This document shows positions 1-8,875 of a DNA stretch of 64,000 bases, one piece after another (the stretch's first letter is position 1; each line of letters begins with the position of its first letter). A program made the translations under genes and the position numbers. Below the pieces are notes generated by a model that saw only the letters and a program-made list of their open reading frames with translations, had not been told where the DNA came from and ran no database searches. This DNA comes from Pseudomonadota bacterium (GTDB lineage Bacteria > Pseudomonadota > Alphaproteobacteria > Sphingomonadales > Sphingomonadaceae), in NCBI GenBank assembly GCA_023394965.1, contig JAEWZX010000019.1:131356-195355 (forward strand). The letters run 5' to 3'.

Positions 1-1310
1 TCCCATTGGGCTTCCACCTCATCACGCCGGACGAACAACGTCTGGTCACCTTCGAGAAGGTCTAGCAGTAGCCGTTCATAGGCTATACGTCGTATAGTGC
101 CGGAAAACGCATCGGGCATAGCAATGTCCAGTGGGATCTGACGTAACCTGATGCCTTCGCGATCCAGGCCCGGAACCTTGGCCATCATCGAAAGCTGGAC
201 GTTTTCTTGCGGTTGGATGCCGATGACGAGGCGGTTGGGCTTCGTGGTCGCACCGCGCCCTTCGAATATCGAATGCGGGACGCAGCGAAACTGGACGACG
301 ATTTCCGTCACACGTTCGGGCAGGCGTTTCCCGGTTCGCAGGTAAAAAGGCACGCCCTTCCAGCGCCAGTTGTCGACATGGGCCTTGATCGCAACGAATG
401 TCTCGGTGTCGCTCTCCTTGCCCAATTCTTCATCATAGCCCGGCACAGCGCCGCCGTTCACGGCCCCCGCTCGGTATTGACCGGTGACCGTTTCATCGGC
501 CTCGACAGGGCGCAAAGCCCGCAGAACCTTGACTTTCTCGTCACGGACTGCGGTCGAACCGAAGCTTGTCGGTGGTTCCATCGCAACAAGCGCAAGCAAT
601 TGCAGCATGTGGTTCTGCACCATATCGCGCAGTGCGCCGCTGTCGTCATAATAGGCAACACGCGATTCCAGTCCGACAGTCTCGGCCACGGTGATCTGGA
701 CGTGGTCGATGTAGTTCGAGTTCCAGACCGGCTCGAGCAGGACATTGGCGAAGCGCAACGCCAGAAGATTCTGTACCGTTTCCTTGCCAAGATAGTGATC
801 GATGCGGAAGATCCGGTCTTCGCTGAAGGCCTTGGCAACAGCGTCGTTGATTTCCTTGCTGGATGGAAGGTCGGTCCCGAGCGGTTTCTCTAGGGCGATG
901 CGCACATTGCCTTTGGTCAGGCCAGCATGGACAAGGCCGTCGATCGTTGGTTCGAAGAGGCCGGGCGCGGTCGACAGAAAAATTCCCAGCCCTTTTTGGT
1001 ATTCGCCGACCTCGCGGGCAAGCTCATCATAACCTTCCAGCGTGGTTGCATCGATCGGCACGTAGCTGAGCCGATTGAGAAACCTGGCTACGCCACCGCG
1101 GCGGTGATCCGGCAAATATTTTTCCAAGGCCTCCCGCGCAAAGTCTCTAAATTCGCGCGTGGACATACCTGAACGGGCTGTGCCGATTATTTTGAGTTCC
1201 GGTTCAAGCAAGCCATCCGCGTCGAGCGCGCATAAGGATGGCAGCAGCATGCGCTGGGACAAATCGCCAGTTGCCCCGAATAAAAGCAGGCGGTCTGCGG
1301 TCGTGCTCAT
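1..1310 (-). CDS. zwf: Glucose-6-phosphate 1-dehydrogenase, 3' end cut by window
   Basis: Oxidises glucose-6-phosphate to 6-phosphogluconolactone with NADP+, the entry to the pentose phosphate and Entner-Doudoroff routes, in the cytosol. The reading frame begins MSTTADRLLLFGATGDLSQR, with the Rossmann GATGDL motif near residues 10-15. The family signature RIDHYLGKE follows near residue 180 and carries the substrate-binding Lys and catalytic His. About 436 codons are present and the frame is open at base 1, so roughly the last 40-50 residues lie outside the window. The ATG at 1310 has no Shine-Dalgarno of its own; it overlaps the stop of a tiny upstream frame that does. The start is therefore inferred from family N-termini. 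Confidence 0.95.
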   Translation of the reverse strand, partial: MSTTADRLLLFGATGDLSQRMLLPSLCALDADGLLEPELKIIGTARSGMSTREFRDFAREALEKYLPDHRRGGVARFLNRLSYVPIDATTLEGYDELAREVGEYQKGLGIFLSTAPGLFEPTIDGLVHAGLTKGNVRIALEKPLGTDLPSSKEINDAVAKAFSEDRIFRIDHYLGKETVQNLLALRFANVLLEPVWNSNYIDHVQITVAETVGLESRVAYYDDSGALRDMVQNHMLQLLALVAMEPPTSFGSTAVRDEKVKVLRALRPVEADETVTGQYRAGAVNGGAVPGYDEELGKESDTETFVAIKAHVDNWRWKGVPFYLRTGKRLPERVTEIVVQFRCVPHSIFEGRGATTKPNRLVIGIQPQENVQLSMMAKVPGLDREGIRLRQIPLDIAMPDAFSGTIRRIAYERLLLDLLEGDQTLFVRRDEVEAQW

Positions 1311-1333
1311 GCGTGGGGCCAGCTGATCGTCAT
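1307..1333 (-). promoter_or_regulatory. Candidate 8-codon leader ORF coupled to zwf
   Basis: On the minus strand an ATG at 1333 is preceded by an AGGAG sequence at good distance and encodes MTISWPHA. It stops with a TGA that shares an ATGA junction with the zwf start. The zwf ATG itself lacks a recognisable ribosome site. Seen: the good ribosome site and the overlap. Inferred: ribosomes may enter here and restart at zwf. Confidence 0.4.
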
Positions 1334-1394
1334 ATATCTCTCCTGCCAAAAGCGGTTATCAGGGTGGGAGGGGGCGTACCAGTCGGCTGCATTC

Positions 1395-2192
1395 CTATTC
1401 TTTTGTTACGCGAACTGAACTTGACCGGAAATCATTCAGGCCGAAGCTGGTTAGAAAACTGACATCTGCCGCATCGCGACCGACACCTATTTTAACGGTT
1501 TCTGCAGGGTGGGCCATGCCGGTGGCATCGACAAGCTGCCATGTACCACCATCGTGTGTATGAGGGTCTGCCAAAAAGACCTCGGCAACGGCATGGAAAT
1601 CAGGCGGATCGACGCCGGGTGCATAGCAGGCGACATAGCGCGCCGGGATTGTGCTTGCACGGGCGAGCGCGACAAGGACGTGAGCATAGTCCCGGCAGAT
1701 ACCCTTGCGCGCGATAAAGCTTTCGGCAGCACCGGTTTGTGTAGTGGAACTGCCGGGCGCATAGATGAAATGTTCATGAATCCAGTCGCGGATCGCAGCA
1801 ATGCGAGCGCCCCCGCTAGTGCCCGCGAAGCTGGAATCCACGAAAGACTGAAAATCATCAGCAGGGCAGTATCGGCTATCGAAAAGATATTCGACCACAT
1901 CGCCAGGCATTTCATGTGGCGCAAGCGCGGCGAGATTTTCCAGCGACGACAGCTGTCGATCAAGCTCTACCGTAGCGTGATAATCGACGGTGAAATCGCC
2001 TTCTGCACGGATCCAGATGCGTTGCCCGATGTCGTCTTTCGCTGGAACGCGGGCACAATGTTCACTGGTCCCCAAGCGCGTCGTGTTCGAAAGAAGCCGC
2101 TGCTCGGGGATCTCCGCCGCTTCAAATTGTAAGAGTACATCGGTTGGCGTCGAGAGGTGAAAGGCGAAATGGGTTTCGATCGAAATGGGCAT
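1395..2192 (-). CDS. Transglutaminase-like cysteine protease family protein
   Basis: A 265-residue protein of the bacterial transglutaminase-like superfamily, whose members are mostly cysteine proteases or amidases of uncertain substrate. The catalytic triad is readable: Cys in GICRDYAHVLVALAR, His in PDFHAVAEVFL and Asp in LVDATGMAHP. An N-terminal beta-rich region of about 130 residues precedes the core, as in the family where a transglutaminase N domain is present. No signal peptide or membrane segment is visible, so a cytosolic location is expected. It lies 84 bases upstream of zwf on the same strand and may be cotranscribed with it. The ribosome site is a weak AGGT close to the ATG. The family call is firm; the substrate is unknown. 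Confidence 0.8.
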   Translation of the reverse strand: MPISIETHFAFHLSTPTDVLLQFEAAEIPEQRLLSNTTRLGTSEHCARVPAKDDIGQRIWIRAEGDFTVDYHATVELDRQLSSLENLAALAPHEMPGDVVEYLFDSRYCPADDFQSFVDSSFAGTSGGARIAAIRDWIHEHFIYAPGSSTTQTGAAESFIARKGICRDYAHVLVALARASTIPARYVACYAPGVDPPDFHAVAEVFLADPHTHDGGTWQLVDATGMAHPAETVKIGVGRDAADVSFLTSFGLNDFRSSSVRVTKE

Positions 2193-2247
2193 ATACCTGC
2201 TAAACGCTGCATATGCACGTTCGTTTCTCCGCCGCCCAAACGGGAAA

Positions 2248-2271
2248 GGGCCCCCGAGGGGGCCCTTCTAA
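2248..2271 (-). terminator. Very strong GC hairpin, likely terminator of the small peptide gene
   Basis: AAGGGCCCCC and its exact complement GGGGGCCCTT are separated by only two bases, giving a 10-bp stem. The hairpin lies about 20 bases after the stop of the 12-codon frame, in the same transcript sense, and is followed by TTTCCCG rather than a clean T-run. It could end the short transcript or protect its 3' end. Confidence 0.6.
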
Positions 2272-2291
2272 ATTCGACTAAAAGATTGGCT

Positions 2292-2330
2292 TCAGTCTTC
2301 GCTGAAAAGCCACTTCCAGATGCTCCACAT
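2292..2330 (-). CDS. Candidate 12-residue peptide gene (MWSIWKWLFSED)
   Basis: A perfect AGGAGGT sits 6 bases before the ATG at 2330, the best ribosome site in this neighbourhood, and the frame closes after 12 codons. The product has three Trp and a Leu-Phe pair and ends acidic, so it would form a short amphipathic or membrane-seeking helix. An in-frame ATG six bases upstream (2336) would add Met-Ile but touches the ribosome site. A strong hairpin follows and a TTAA-N6-TTAACC element precedes it. I do not recognise the peptide. It could be a leader, a micropeptide or chance, but the ribosome site plus terminator arrangement argues for translation. Confidence 0.5.
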   Translation of the reverse strand: MWSIWKWLFSED

Positions 2331-2356
2331 GATCATACCTCCTATTAGTACAGGAG

Positions 2357-2374
2357 TTAAATGCCATTAACCAT
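2357..2374. promoter_or_regulatory. CtrA-like site upstream of the small peptide
   Basis: Reads TTAA, six bases, then TTAACCAT. The published Caulobacter CtrA motifs are TTAA-N7-TTAA and the half-site TTAACCAT, so this matches the half-site exactly and the full site with one base less spacing. It lies between the end of the CHASE2-EAL gene and the peptide gene. Regulation by CtrA is inferred; chpT is present elsewhere in the window. Confidence 0.35.
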
Positions 2375-2389
2375 GTTTGTTTGTAAAGC

Positions 2390-4756
2390 TTAAACCATGT
2401 TTGCAGCGAAGCGACTCTCTGTAAGATCTTGAGATTCTACGAGATTAGAAAGTGAAACAGGTCTGGAGAATGCGTATCCTTGAACCTGCTGACAGCCAAT
2501 CGACTCAAGCAATTCGATGTCCTGTCGATTCTCTAGACCCTCTGCGACAACGGTGATTCGCGCTTCGTGTCCCATGGCGGCAATGCTTGCGACGATGGCG
2601 CGAGCTTTGGGATCGTTTGCCACATTTGACACAAAGAGACGGTCGATCTTGATCTCGTCGAATGGCAGTTCGTAGAACGCTTCGTAGCTTGCCGAGCCGA
2701 CCCCAAAATCATCCATTGATATCTTGGCGCCCACCGCCTTTATTTCGTCAAGAATACTTGCCGCAACAGAATAGTCGGAGATGCGCGAAGTCTCCGTGAT
2801 TTCCAGAACTAGATGTTGTGGATCAAAACGTGTTGCCTGAAGGACATTTCGAACAATTCCAACTATACGCATATCGCCCAGCAAAGTGGCTGAGATGTTC
2901 ACCGACATTGTGATTTTATGTCCCCGAAAATGTAGCAATTGGCCGGCAGAGCAGGCGGATTGTAGAACATATCGGGTGAGATGCTCCATACGCCCTGCCT
3001 TCTCACACTGCTGGATAAAATGCATAGGCGATATGAAGCCCCGCGCAGGATCGTGCCATCGAACTAGTGCTTCAACGCCAGCGACTGTTAGTGAAGCAAG
3101 ATCGATTTTGGGTTGATATACACAGTAGATCTCACCCGCTTCCATAGCCTCGTCGATCCGCGCGCGGAGCGAAATATCCCACAGCAAATCTGTCTGAGAG
3201 CCACTTTCCGCAATCGATATCGGATTATGGGCTTCAGAGGTGTCTTCGGCAGACGCAACGGCAGCTGCTAATCGGGCTACGGGGTCACCCTCGATAAAAG
3301 CAATTCCGAAGGTGATGCCTACGTCAACGGAAAACCCCCCGACTTCCACCGGAGCGGCAAAGATCGCGCGTAGCCCTTCGAGATGGTCTGTTACGGCACT
3401 CGTTTCGTCGTTATTAACATACCAGCCCAAGTGGTGACCATCGTTGTACACCATGAGATGAGGGTCCACTGCACGTAAGCGATCGACTACCTTCAGCACA
3501 TATTTGCCTTTGTCGTCCGGGTGCAGCGTTTTTAGTACACGTTCATAATTCTGGATTTTAGCAATTACGATGTGTCCACCGCAGGTGCTTTCACGCGATA
3601 GCAGAGCCTCTAAAGCGCGCAGCTTCGGCAAGCCGGTATCTGAATTGACCATTTCGACCCGCCTTTTCCAACGACTGCGAGATCGAAACGCGGCATAGAT
3701 CACGAAAAACCCGAAAGCATAGGACAGGTCTGCTCGAACACCGGCTTTCGCGGAAAGGACCATTATTAGAGGGAGAATCGCTACGAAAACTGCATATGCT
3801 GTCCAACGCCGCCTTCTCGTATTGCTGAATAACAAGGCAAATATCAAAAGTGCCGCAAAGAATGAAAGCACGGCGGGTCCGCGCAAATAGCGCGTATTGC
3901 CAGATTTGAGAGTCTCTGCCGCATAGATATCGACCACACTGGCTGGAGCATTAACTCTACCAGGAATGGGCTGCTGAGCGCCTGGGACCGTTCCATTGTG
4001 GCCGATTACGACCACTTTACCAGTTACATCTACAGGCGAGCCGTTGCTCCGTGGACTTTGGTCAGATAAATCACTCAGCGGAAGCAAAGGGATTTTCTGA
4101 CTGGCGAAGCCGTAGTCGACAGCAAACGTCTTGCCGGGACCTTCATTCGCACCGGCGATCGCTGCACCTAATCCAGTGACGTTAGCTCCATCTACCCTGT
4201 ATGAATAATGCAGTTCCCAAGCGAAGCCGAACCAGTTCCGATCAGTCTGATCAGAAACCACACGACCAACGTTCCCGGCAAGCGCTGCTGATGTTTTATG
4301 TTTAACTTTCTCTGCACCTCGCCCTTGAAGGATACGATCTACGAGAGTGATACGAGGTCCGAGATCGCTGATCGCGCGTGCAAGTTGCGCATCCGCCTTC
4401 GGATCATCGGATTTGCTAAAAGTGATATCGAGAAAAACTTTGCCGACGCCCCGCCGGTCTAGCTCGTCGAGAGCGATCGCAAGCTCTTGACGACGGAATG
4501 GCAAGTCAGGGTCGTTTAAAGCCTCATCGGAGGGGACAAATATAATATCCTCAGATGGACTACGATCCGCGATCCGCGACTGGATCAGCCATAAAAACTG
4601 ATCGACCGGTTCCAGCAGCAAGACAGCAAACAATGCCAAGCTGATGAGTCCTGCCCAAAGGACATGGCGCAGACGCTCGAACAAGCGCCCGCCCACTAGT
4701 GTGCGTGCTTGGGCAAGGATGTGCCCGGCAGGGTTCGAGGTGCGCGTTTCGCCCAT
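2390..4756 (-). CDS. CHASE2-sensor EAL-domain c-di-GMP phosphodiesterase with degenerate GGDEF
   Basis: A 788-residue inner-membrane signalling protein. A first membrane segment lies near residues 32-50, followed by a periplasmic CHASE2 sensor (about 50-280) and further membrane helices near 290-355. Next comes a GGDEF-like region (about 375-520) and an EAL domain (about 535-775). The cyclase signature is lost: the loop reads NDGHHLG instead of GGDEF. The EAL domain keeps GVEALVRW, LEITETS, MDDFGVGSAS, KIDRLFV and AEGLE, so c-di-GMP hydrolysis is likely. The dead GGDEF may bind GTP or c-di-GMP as an allosteric input. The signal sensed is unknown. About 240 bases separate it from rimO upstream, room for its own promoter. 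Confidence 0.9.
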   Translation of the reverse strand: MGETRTSNPAGHILAQARTLVGGRLFERLRHVLWAGLISLALFAVLLLEPVDQFLWLIQSRIADRSPSEDIIFVPSDEALNDPDLPFRRQELAIALDELDRRGVGKVFLDITFSKSDDPKADAQLARAISDLGPRITLVDRILQGRGAEKVKHKTSAALAGNVGRVVSDQTDRNWFGFAWELHYSYRVDGANVTGLGAAIAGANEGPGKTFAVDYGFASQKIPLLPLSDLSDQSPRSNGSPVDVTGKVVVIGHNGTVPGAQQPIPGRVNAPASVVDIYAAETLKSGNTRYLRGPAVLSFFAALLIFALLFSNTRRRRWTAYAVFVAILPLIMVLSAKAGVRADLSYAFGFFVIYAAFRSRSRWKRRVEMVNSDTGLPKLRALEALLSRESTCGGHIVIAKIQNYERVLKTLHPDDKGKYVLKVVDRLRAVDPHLMVYNDGHHLGWYVNNDETSAVTDHLEGLRAIFAAPVEVGGFSVDVGITFGIAFIEGDPVARLAAAVASAEDTSEAHNPISIAESGSQTDLLWDISLRARIDEAMEAGEIYCVYQPKIDLASLTVAGVEALVRWHDPARGFISPMHFIQQCEKAGRMEHLTRYVLQSACSAGQLLHFRGHKITMSVNISATLLGDMRIVGIVRNVLQATRFDPQHLVLEITETSRISDYSVAASILDEIKAVGAKISMDDFGVGSASYEAFYELPFDEIKIDRLFVSNVANDPKARAIVASIAAMGHEARITVVAEGLENRQDIELLESIGCQQVQGYAFSRPVSLSNLVESQDLTESRFAANMV

Positions 4757-4993
4757 CGAGTGCCCTTATGGGGGGCTTAAGTTTAAAAAAGGTTTGACAG
4801 GCTGTGGGAAATTCGACCAAGGTTCCCGGAGGCAGCGGCTTGCAATGGTAAACCAGCCCTTAGGGATGAGGCAGGTGAAGCTCCCAATTTACACGCCATG
4901 CATTAGGCCGCGATGGCGGGATTTCCTCCTAATATGAATGATATAGGGTCTTCCCTCCCCTCGCATCTGATCTCGAATAACGTTTGCCAGGAA

Positions 4994-6370
4994 TTATCCC
5001 GATATGACACCGTACAGGTCATGGGCATCGCTGTCTTCGATACTGACGTTTACGATATCGCCCGCAGAAAGTTCTGGCTGCGCATTGCGGATGTAGACGG
5101 CGCCATCGATTTCCGGCGCATCTGCCTGGCTGCGACCCGTGGCACCGATGTCGCCATCTTCGTCCGGCTCGCCGACTTCGTCGATGATCACAGGGGTCTG
5201 AGTTCCCACTTTGGCCGCCAGCTTGGCTGCGCTGATGCGCTCGGTCACTGCCATGATCCGGGAGTAGCGTTCTTCTTTGAGAGTTTCAGGCACGGGATCG
5301 GGCAGGGTATTGGCCTGCGCACCTTTGACCGGCTCGAAGCGGAAGGCACCCACACGATCGAGCTGCGCCTCTTCCAACCAGTCTAACAGATAGCGGAAGT
5401 CTTCTTCGGTTTCGCCCGGGAAGCCGACTACGAAACTGGAGCGAATGGCGATTTCGGGACAGATTTCCCGCCAGCCCTTCAATCTTTCGAGCACCTTCGC
5501 CTCGTTCGCCGGACGTTTCATGGCGCGCAGCACCTTGGGGCTGGCGTGTTGGAAAGGGATGTCGAGATAGGGCGTCAGCAGCCCTTCGGCCATCAGCGGG
5601 ATCACCGCGTCCACATGCGGATAGGGATAGACATAGTGCAGCCGCACCCATGGCGGCATGCCGCCACCGATATCGAGCTGCCCCAGCTCGCGCGCCAGAT
5701 CGGTCATGTGGGCGCGCACTTCGTGGCCCTTCCAGTCGCGGCTTTCGTGGCGCGTATCGACGCCATAGGCGCTGGTGTCCTGACTGATGACCAGCAGTTC
5801 CTTGGTGCCTGCCGCAACCAGCTTTTCTGCTTCGCGCAGCACGGCGTCTATCCGGCGGCTGGCCAGCTTTCCGCGCAAATCGGGAATGATGCAGAAAGCG
5901 CAGGAATGATTGCATCCCTCGGAAATCTTCAGATAGCTGTAATGCCGCGGGGTCAGCTTTACATCGGGCTGCGGGATCAGATCGATAAACGGCCCCTGCG
6001 AAGGAGGGGCGTGTTCATGCACTGCCTCCACTACCGCTTCGTACTGATGGGCACCGGTGATCGCCAGCACGCTGGGGTGTGATGCGCGAATGGCTTCCGC
6101 CTCGTCGCCCATACATCCGGTCACGATCACGCGGCCATTTTCGGCAATCGCCTCACCGATGGCCGCCAAACTTTCTTCCTTGGCGCTGTCGAGGAAACCG
6201 CAAGTGTTGACCAGCACCACGTCGGCACCGGCGTAATCGGGGCTCATGGCATAGCCGTCGGCACGCAGCCGGGTCAGGATGCGCTCGCTGTCCACCAGTG
6301 CCTTGGGGCAGCCGAGGGAGACCATACCGACCTTCTTCTGGTCGGGAATTGCAGTAGTCAGGTTCGTCAT
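4994..6370 (-). CDS. rimO: Ribosomal protein uS12 methylthiotransferase RimO
   Basis: Radical-SAM enzyme that adds a methylthio group to an Asp of ribosomal protein uS12 in the cytosol. The N-terminal UPF0004 domain shows VSLGCPKALVDSE, NTCGFLDSAKEE and VTGCMGD, supplying the three Cys of the second Fe-S cluster. The radical-SAM motif is CNHSCAFCIIP near residue 155. A C-terminal TRAM domain ends the protein. At 458 residues it is the normal length. I chose ATG 6370 because it gives the family N-terminus MTNLTTAIPDQKKVGMVSLG; an upstream in-frame ATG at 6433 would add 21 unrelated residues. No operon partner is evident. Confidence 0.95.
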   Translation of the reverse strand: MTNLTTAIPDQKKVGMVSLGCPKALVDSERILTRLRADGYAMSPDYAGADVVLVNTCGFLDSAKEESLAAIGEAIAENGRVIVTGCMGDEAEAIRASHPSVLAITGAHQYEAVVEAVHEHAPPSQGPFIDLIPQPDVKLTPRHYSYLKISEGCNHSCAFCIIPDLRGKLASRRIDAVLREAEKLVAAGTKELLVISQDTSAYGVDTRHESRDWKGHEVRAHMTDLARELGQLDIGGGMPPWVRLHYVYPYPHVDAVIPLMAEGLLTPYLDIPFQHASPKVLRAMKRPANEAKVLERLKGWREICPEIAIRSSFVVGFPGETEEDFRYLLDWLEEAQLDRVGAFRFEPVKGAQANTLPDPVPETLKEERYSRIMAVTERISAAKLAAKVGTQTPVIIDEVGEPDEDGDIGATGRSQADAPEIDGAVYIRNAQPELSAGDIVNVSIEDSDAHDLYGVISG

Positions 6371-6531
6371 GATTGCGTGCGCCTCTACACCCAAGCGATG
6401 CTTTTCGCTACTGGCAAGCGATGCAGAGCACATTCACCAAGGGTCTACCCAAGATTTCATCGCATTTGCCAAGCGCTGGCGCGCCAGCATATGGCGAATT
6501 GCTTGATCTCGAATGGATAGGGGACTGACCG

Positions 6532-6927
6532 ATGGGCACGATTGAACTTTCCACAGTCTTCCTTGCCTCGCTCGCCTTTTTCGCTGTTGGGGCAGTATGG
6601 TACGGCGTATTCTTTGGCTGGCCATGGCAGCGCGAAGCCAATGTTTCCGGCACACCGTCTGGTGGGCAACTGGCAAAGATCATGACGCTGACCTTCGTTT
6701 TCGAGATGCTGGTGGTGCTGATGCTGGCCCACAATATCGCACGGACCAATCCGGCGCCGCACGTGATCATGATGATGGCGGTCGGCTTCGCGCTCACCAT
6801 CATGACCCCCGCGATAGGGATCACTTATTTGCAGCAGCGCAAATCACTTTCGGCACTTTTAATCGATGCAGGCCATTTTGTGATAGGCATGGCCGCGGTC
6901 GGCGGCGTGTTTATCGCGATGCGGTGA
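6532..6927 (+). CDS. DUF1761 family small membrane protein
   Basis: A 131-residue protein with four predicted membrane helices (about residues 6-25, 48-68, 78-98 and 108-130). It carries the family-like N-terminal motif FAVGAVWYGVFFGWPW. DUF1761 proteins are of unknown function and widespread in bacteria. Its TGA at 6925-6927 directly abuts the stop of the convergent potassium channel gene, leaving no spacer. The start is the ATG at 6532; no alternative is attractive. Confidence 0.8.
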   Translation: MGTIELSTVFLASLAFFAVGAVWYGVFFGWPWQREANVSGTPSGGQLAKIMTLTFVFEMLVVLMLAHNIARTNPAPHVIMMMAVGFALTIMTPAIGITYLQQRKSLSALLIDAGHFVIGMAAVGGVFIAMR

Positions 6928-8058
6928 TCATGTCCTGGAGGAAGCTACGGGTACATCATCGTCATCGCGACCGTCTCCCTTCACTTCGCCGTTTGGAGTT
7001 GGGATTATCTCCACCACGACATCGCCCGCCTGTAGTTTCTGGCATTCTGCCTCCCAGAAGCCGAGTGCCTCACCGTTGCGATAAACGCGCAGACCTCGCC
7101 CGCCAGTCTTCAACTCGGTGATGGAGCAGCCGCACTCGTCCTCGGTAATTGTCCGTTCGACGAGTTGCACTCTCCCTGAAACGCTAGCCAGATCTGCAAG
7201 GTAATCTGCGATATGTTCGCCTTTGGCGCTGCCGGCGAGCAGCAGTCCGGTGAAGCGGACAGGGTTGATTACATTATTGGCCCCCGCCTGCCGTGCGAGC
7301 GATTCATTATCGTCGGCTCTTACCACTGCGCTGATCGGGACAGTGGGGGCGAGCGCGCGCACTGTCAGCGTAATCAGAATGGTGGTGTCGTCGCGACCGG
7401 CGGACACCAAGACATTCTGAGCTTCGGTGATGCGGACAGCCTTGAGTGTCTGGTCGCGGGTCGCATCGGCAGCCATGATGTTGCATCCCAGAGCCTCGGC
7501 CTCGTGCAATCTCTCCTCGCTCGGATCGATCACCACTATGCAGGAAGGGTCCGTTCCGCGCTCGATCAGTTCACCCACTGCCTCGGACCCGGAGATGCCA
7601 TAGCCGAGCACCACAATATGGTTTGATAGCTGTTCCTGAATGCGGGCCATGCGCCATTTCTCCCAGCTGCGTTTGATAAGAAAATTGTAGGCCGTACCAA
7701 CAAAAATGAAGAGCACGGCAAAACGGACCGGGGTGACAACGACGGCTTCGACAAGGCGTGCGCGGTCAGAAATCGGTGCGATATCACCGAAACCGGTAGT
7801 GGTGATCGAGATCATCGTAAAATAAACGACGTCCAGAAAACTGACTTCGCCATCGAGATTATCGACCAGCCCCTCGCGATCCCACCAGTGAATCATCACG
7901 ACCACAAAGATGAGAACAAGCGCGAGGCCCAACCGGATGCCCAGATCGCCCCAGACCGGTATCTTCACGGCACGTCGTAGCGGTTGAAAGCGCGGTCCGC
8001 GGTAGGTCCGCACTTGAGTGCTGGCGGCAATACGGTCGACCTGTTTATCGCTACTCAT
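6928..8058 (-). CDS. Two-helix potassium channel with RCK (TrkA-N) domain
   Basis: A 376-residue inner-membrane K+ channel of the ion-trans-2 type. The first helix is near residues 40-60, the pore loop carries the selectivity filter TTTGFGD near residue 90, and the second helix is near 105-128. A cytosolic RCK/TrkA-N nucleotide-binding domain follows with VVLGYGISGSEAV near residue 150. A second, C-terminal lobe runs from about 260 to 345. The tail is acidic (GDGRDDDDV). The layout matches ligand-gated MthK/YugO-like channels. It converges on the DUF1761 gene with adjacent stop codons and has no obvious partner. Confidence 0.93.
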   Translation of the reverse strand: MSSDKQVDRIAASTQVRTYRGPRFQPLRRAVKIPVWGDLGIRLGLALVLIFVVVMIHWWDREGLVDNLDGEVSFLDVVYFTMISITTTGFGDIAPISDRARLVEAVVVTPVRFAVLFIFVGTAYNFLIKRSWEKWRMARIQEQLSNHIVVLGYGISGSEAVGELIERGTDPSCIVVIDPSEERLHEAEALGCNIMAADATRDQTLKAVRITEAQNVLVSAGRDDTTILITLTVRALAPTVPISAVVRADDNESLARQAGANNVINPVRFTGLLLAGSAKGEHIADYLADLASVSGRVQLVERTITEDECGCSITELKTGGRGLRVYRNGEALGFWEAECQKLQAGDVVVEIIPTPNGEVKGDGRDDDDVPVASSRT

Positions 8059-8110
8059 GCGCGACCTAGGTGCGCGGGGAAGTGATTGAGGTCAATACGA
8101 CTTATCGGAT

Positions 8111-8875
8111 TTAACTCGTGTAGCGGTCTGCAAGCGCGCCGAGCGATGAATGATGGGTGAGGTCGAGCTGAAGTGGCGTGACGGAGATATAGCCTTCGTT
8201 GATCGCTTCAAGATCGGTTCCGTGGTCGAGCGTGTGCTCGATCGCTTCCAGCCCGAACCAGTAATATTTGAACCCGCGCGGATCGCGCCCCTCGATCACG
8301 GTTCCCCGCGAATAGTCGTGAAAACCCTGCCGAACAGCACGGATACCTTTCACCTCTGATGGTGACACCGGCGGGAAGTTCACATTGACCAGCGTCCGCT
8401 TGGGAAGGGGGGTGTCGAGCAGCGGGCCAAGCACCTTGGCTCCCCATTCGATGGCCGCGCCGAAAGGGACGTTCTCGCCAGCGCCTTCCTTCGAATAGAC
8501 CTGGCTGAGTGCGATCGAGCGAATGCCTGCGAGCGCGCCCTCGATTGCGGCAGAAACCGTGCCCGAATAGGTAATGTCGTCCGCCAGGTTAGCACCGCGG
8601 TTGACGCCTGAAAGGATGACATCAGGGGCGCCGTCGATCACTTTGCGCATGCCCATGGTCACCGCATCGGTTGGGGTGCCGGTTACCGAAAAACGGCGTT
8701 CGCCATGTTTGCGCAGGCGTACTGGCCGGGCGAGTGTGAGGGCGTGGCCCATGCCGGACTGTTCTTCGTCCGGGGCGCAGATCCAGATGTCATCGCTGAA
8801 CTGGCGGGCAATGCCTTCGAGAACTTCGAGGCCCGGCGCGTGAATGCCATCGTCATTGGTGAGCAATATACGCAT
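8111..8875 (-). CDS. surE: 5'-nucleotidase SurE
   Basis: Metal-dependent 5'/3'-nucleotidase and survival protein, cytosolic, 254 residues as usual. The N-terminal metal site MRILLTNDDGIHAPGL is intact, with both Asp residues at 8-9. Further family signatures are GTPTDAVTMG and ILSGVNRGANLADDITYSGT. It is translated right after serS: the serS TGA and the surE ATG share one base (TGATG), so translational coupling is expected. In many proteobacteria surE pairs with pcm; here it pairs with serS, an arrangement found in other alphaproteobacteria. Confidence 0.96.
   Translation of the reverse strand: MRILLTNDDGIHAPGLEVLEGIARQFSDDIWICAPDEEQSGMGHALTLARPVRLRKHGERRFSVTGTPTDAVTMGMRKVIDGAPDVILSGVNRGANLADDITYSGTVSAAIEGALAGIRSIALSQVYSKEGAGENVPFGAAIEWGAKVLGPLLDTPLPKRTLVNVNFPPVSPSEVKGIRAVRQGFHDYSRGTVIEGRDPRGFKYYWFGLEAIEHTLDHGTDLEAINEGYISVTPLQLDLTHHSSLGALADRYTS

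Noticed and set aside
207..893. Long plus-strand open frame of 228 codons
   Set aside because: It is the antisense of zwf, whose minus-strand product has all family motifs.
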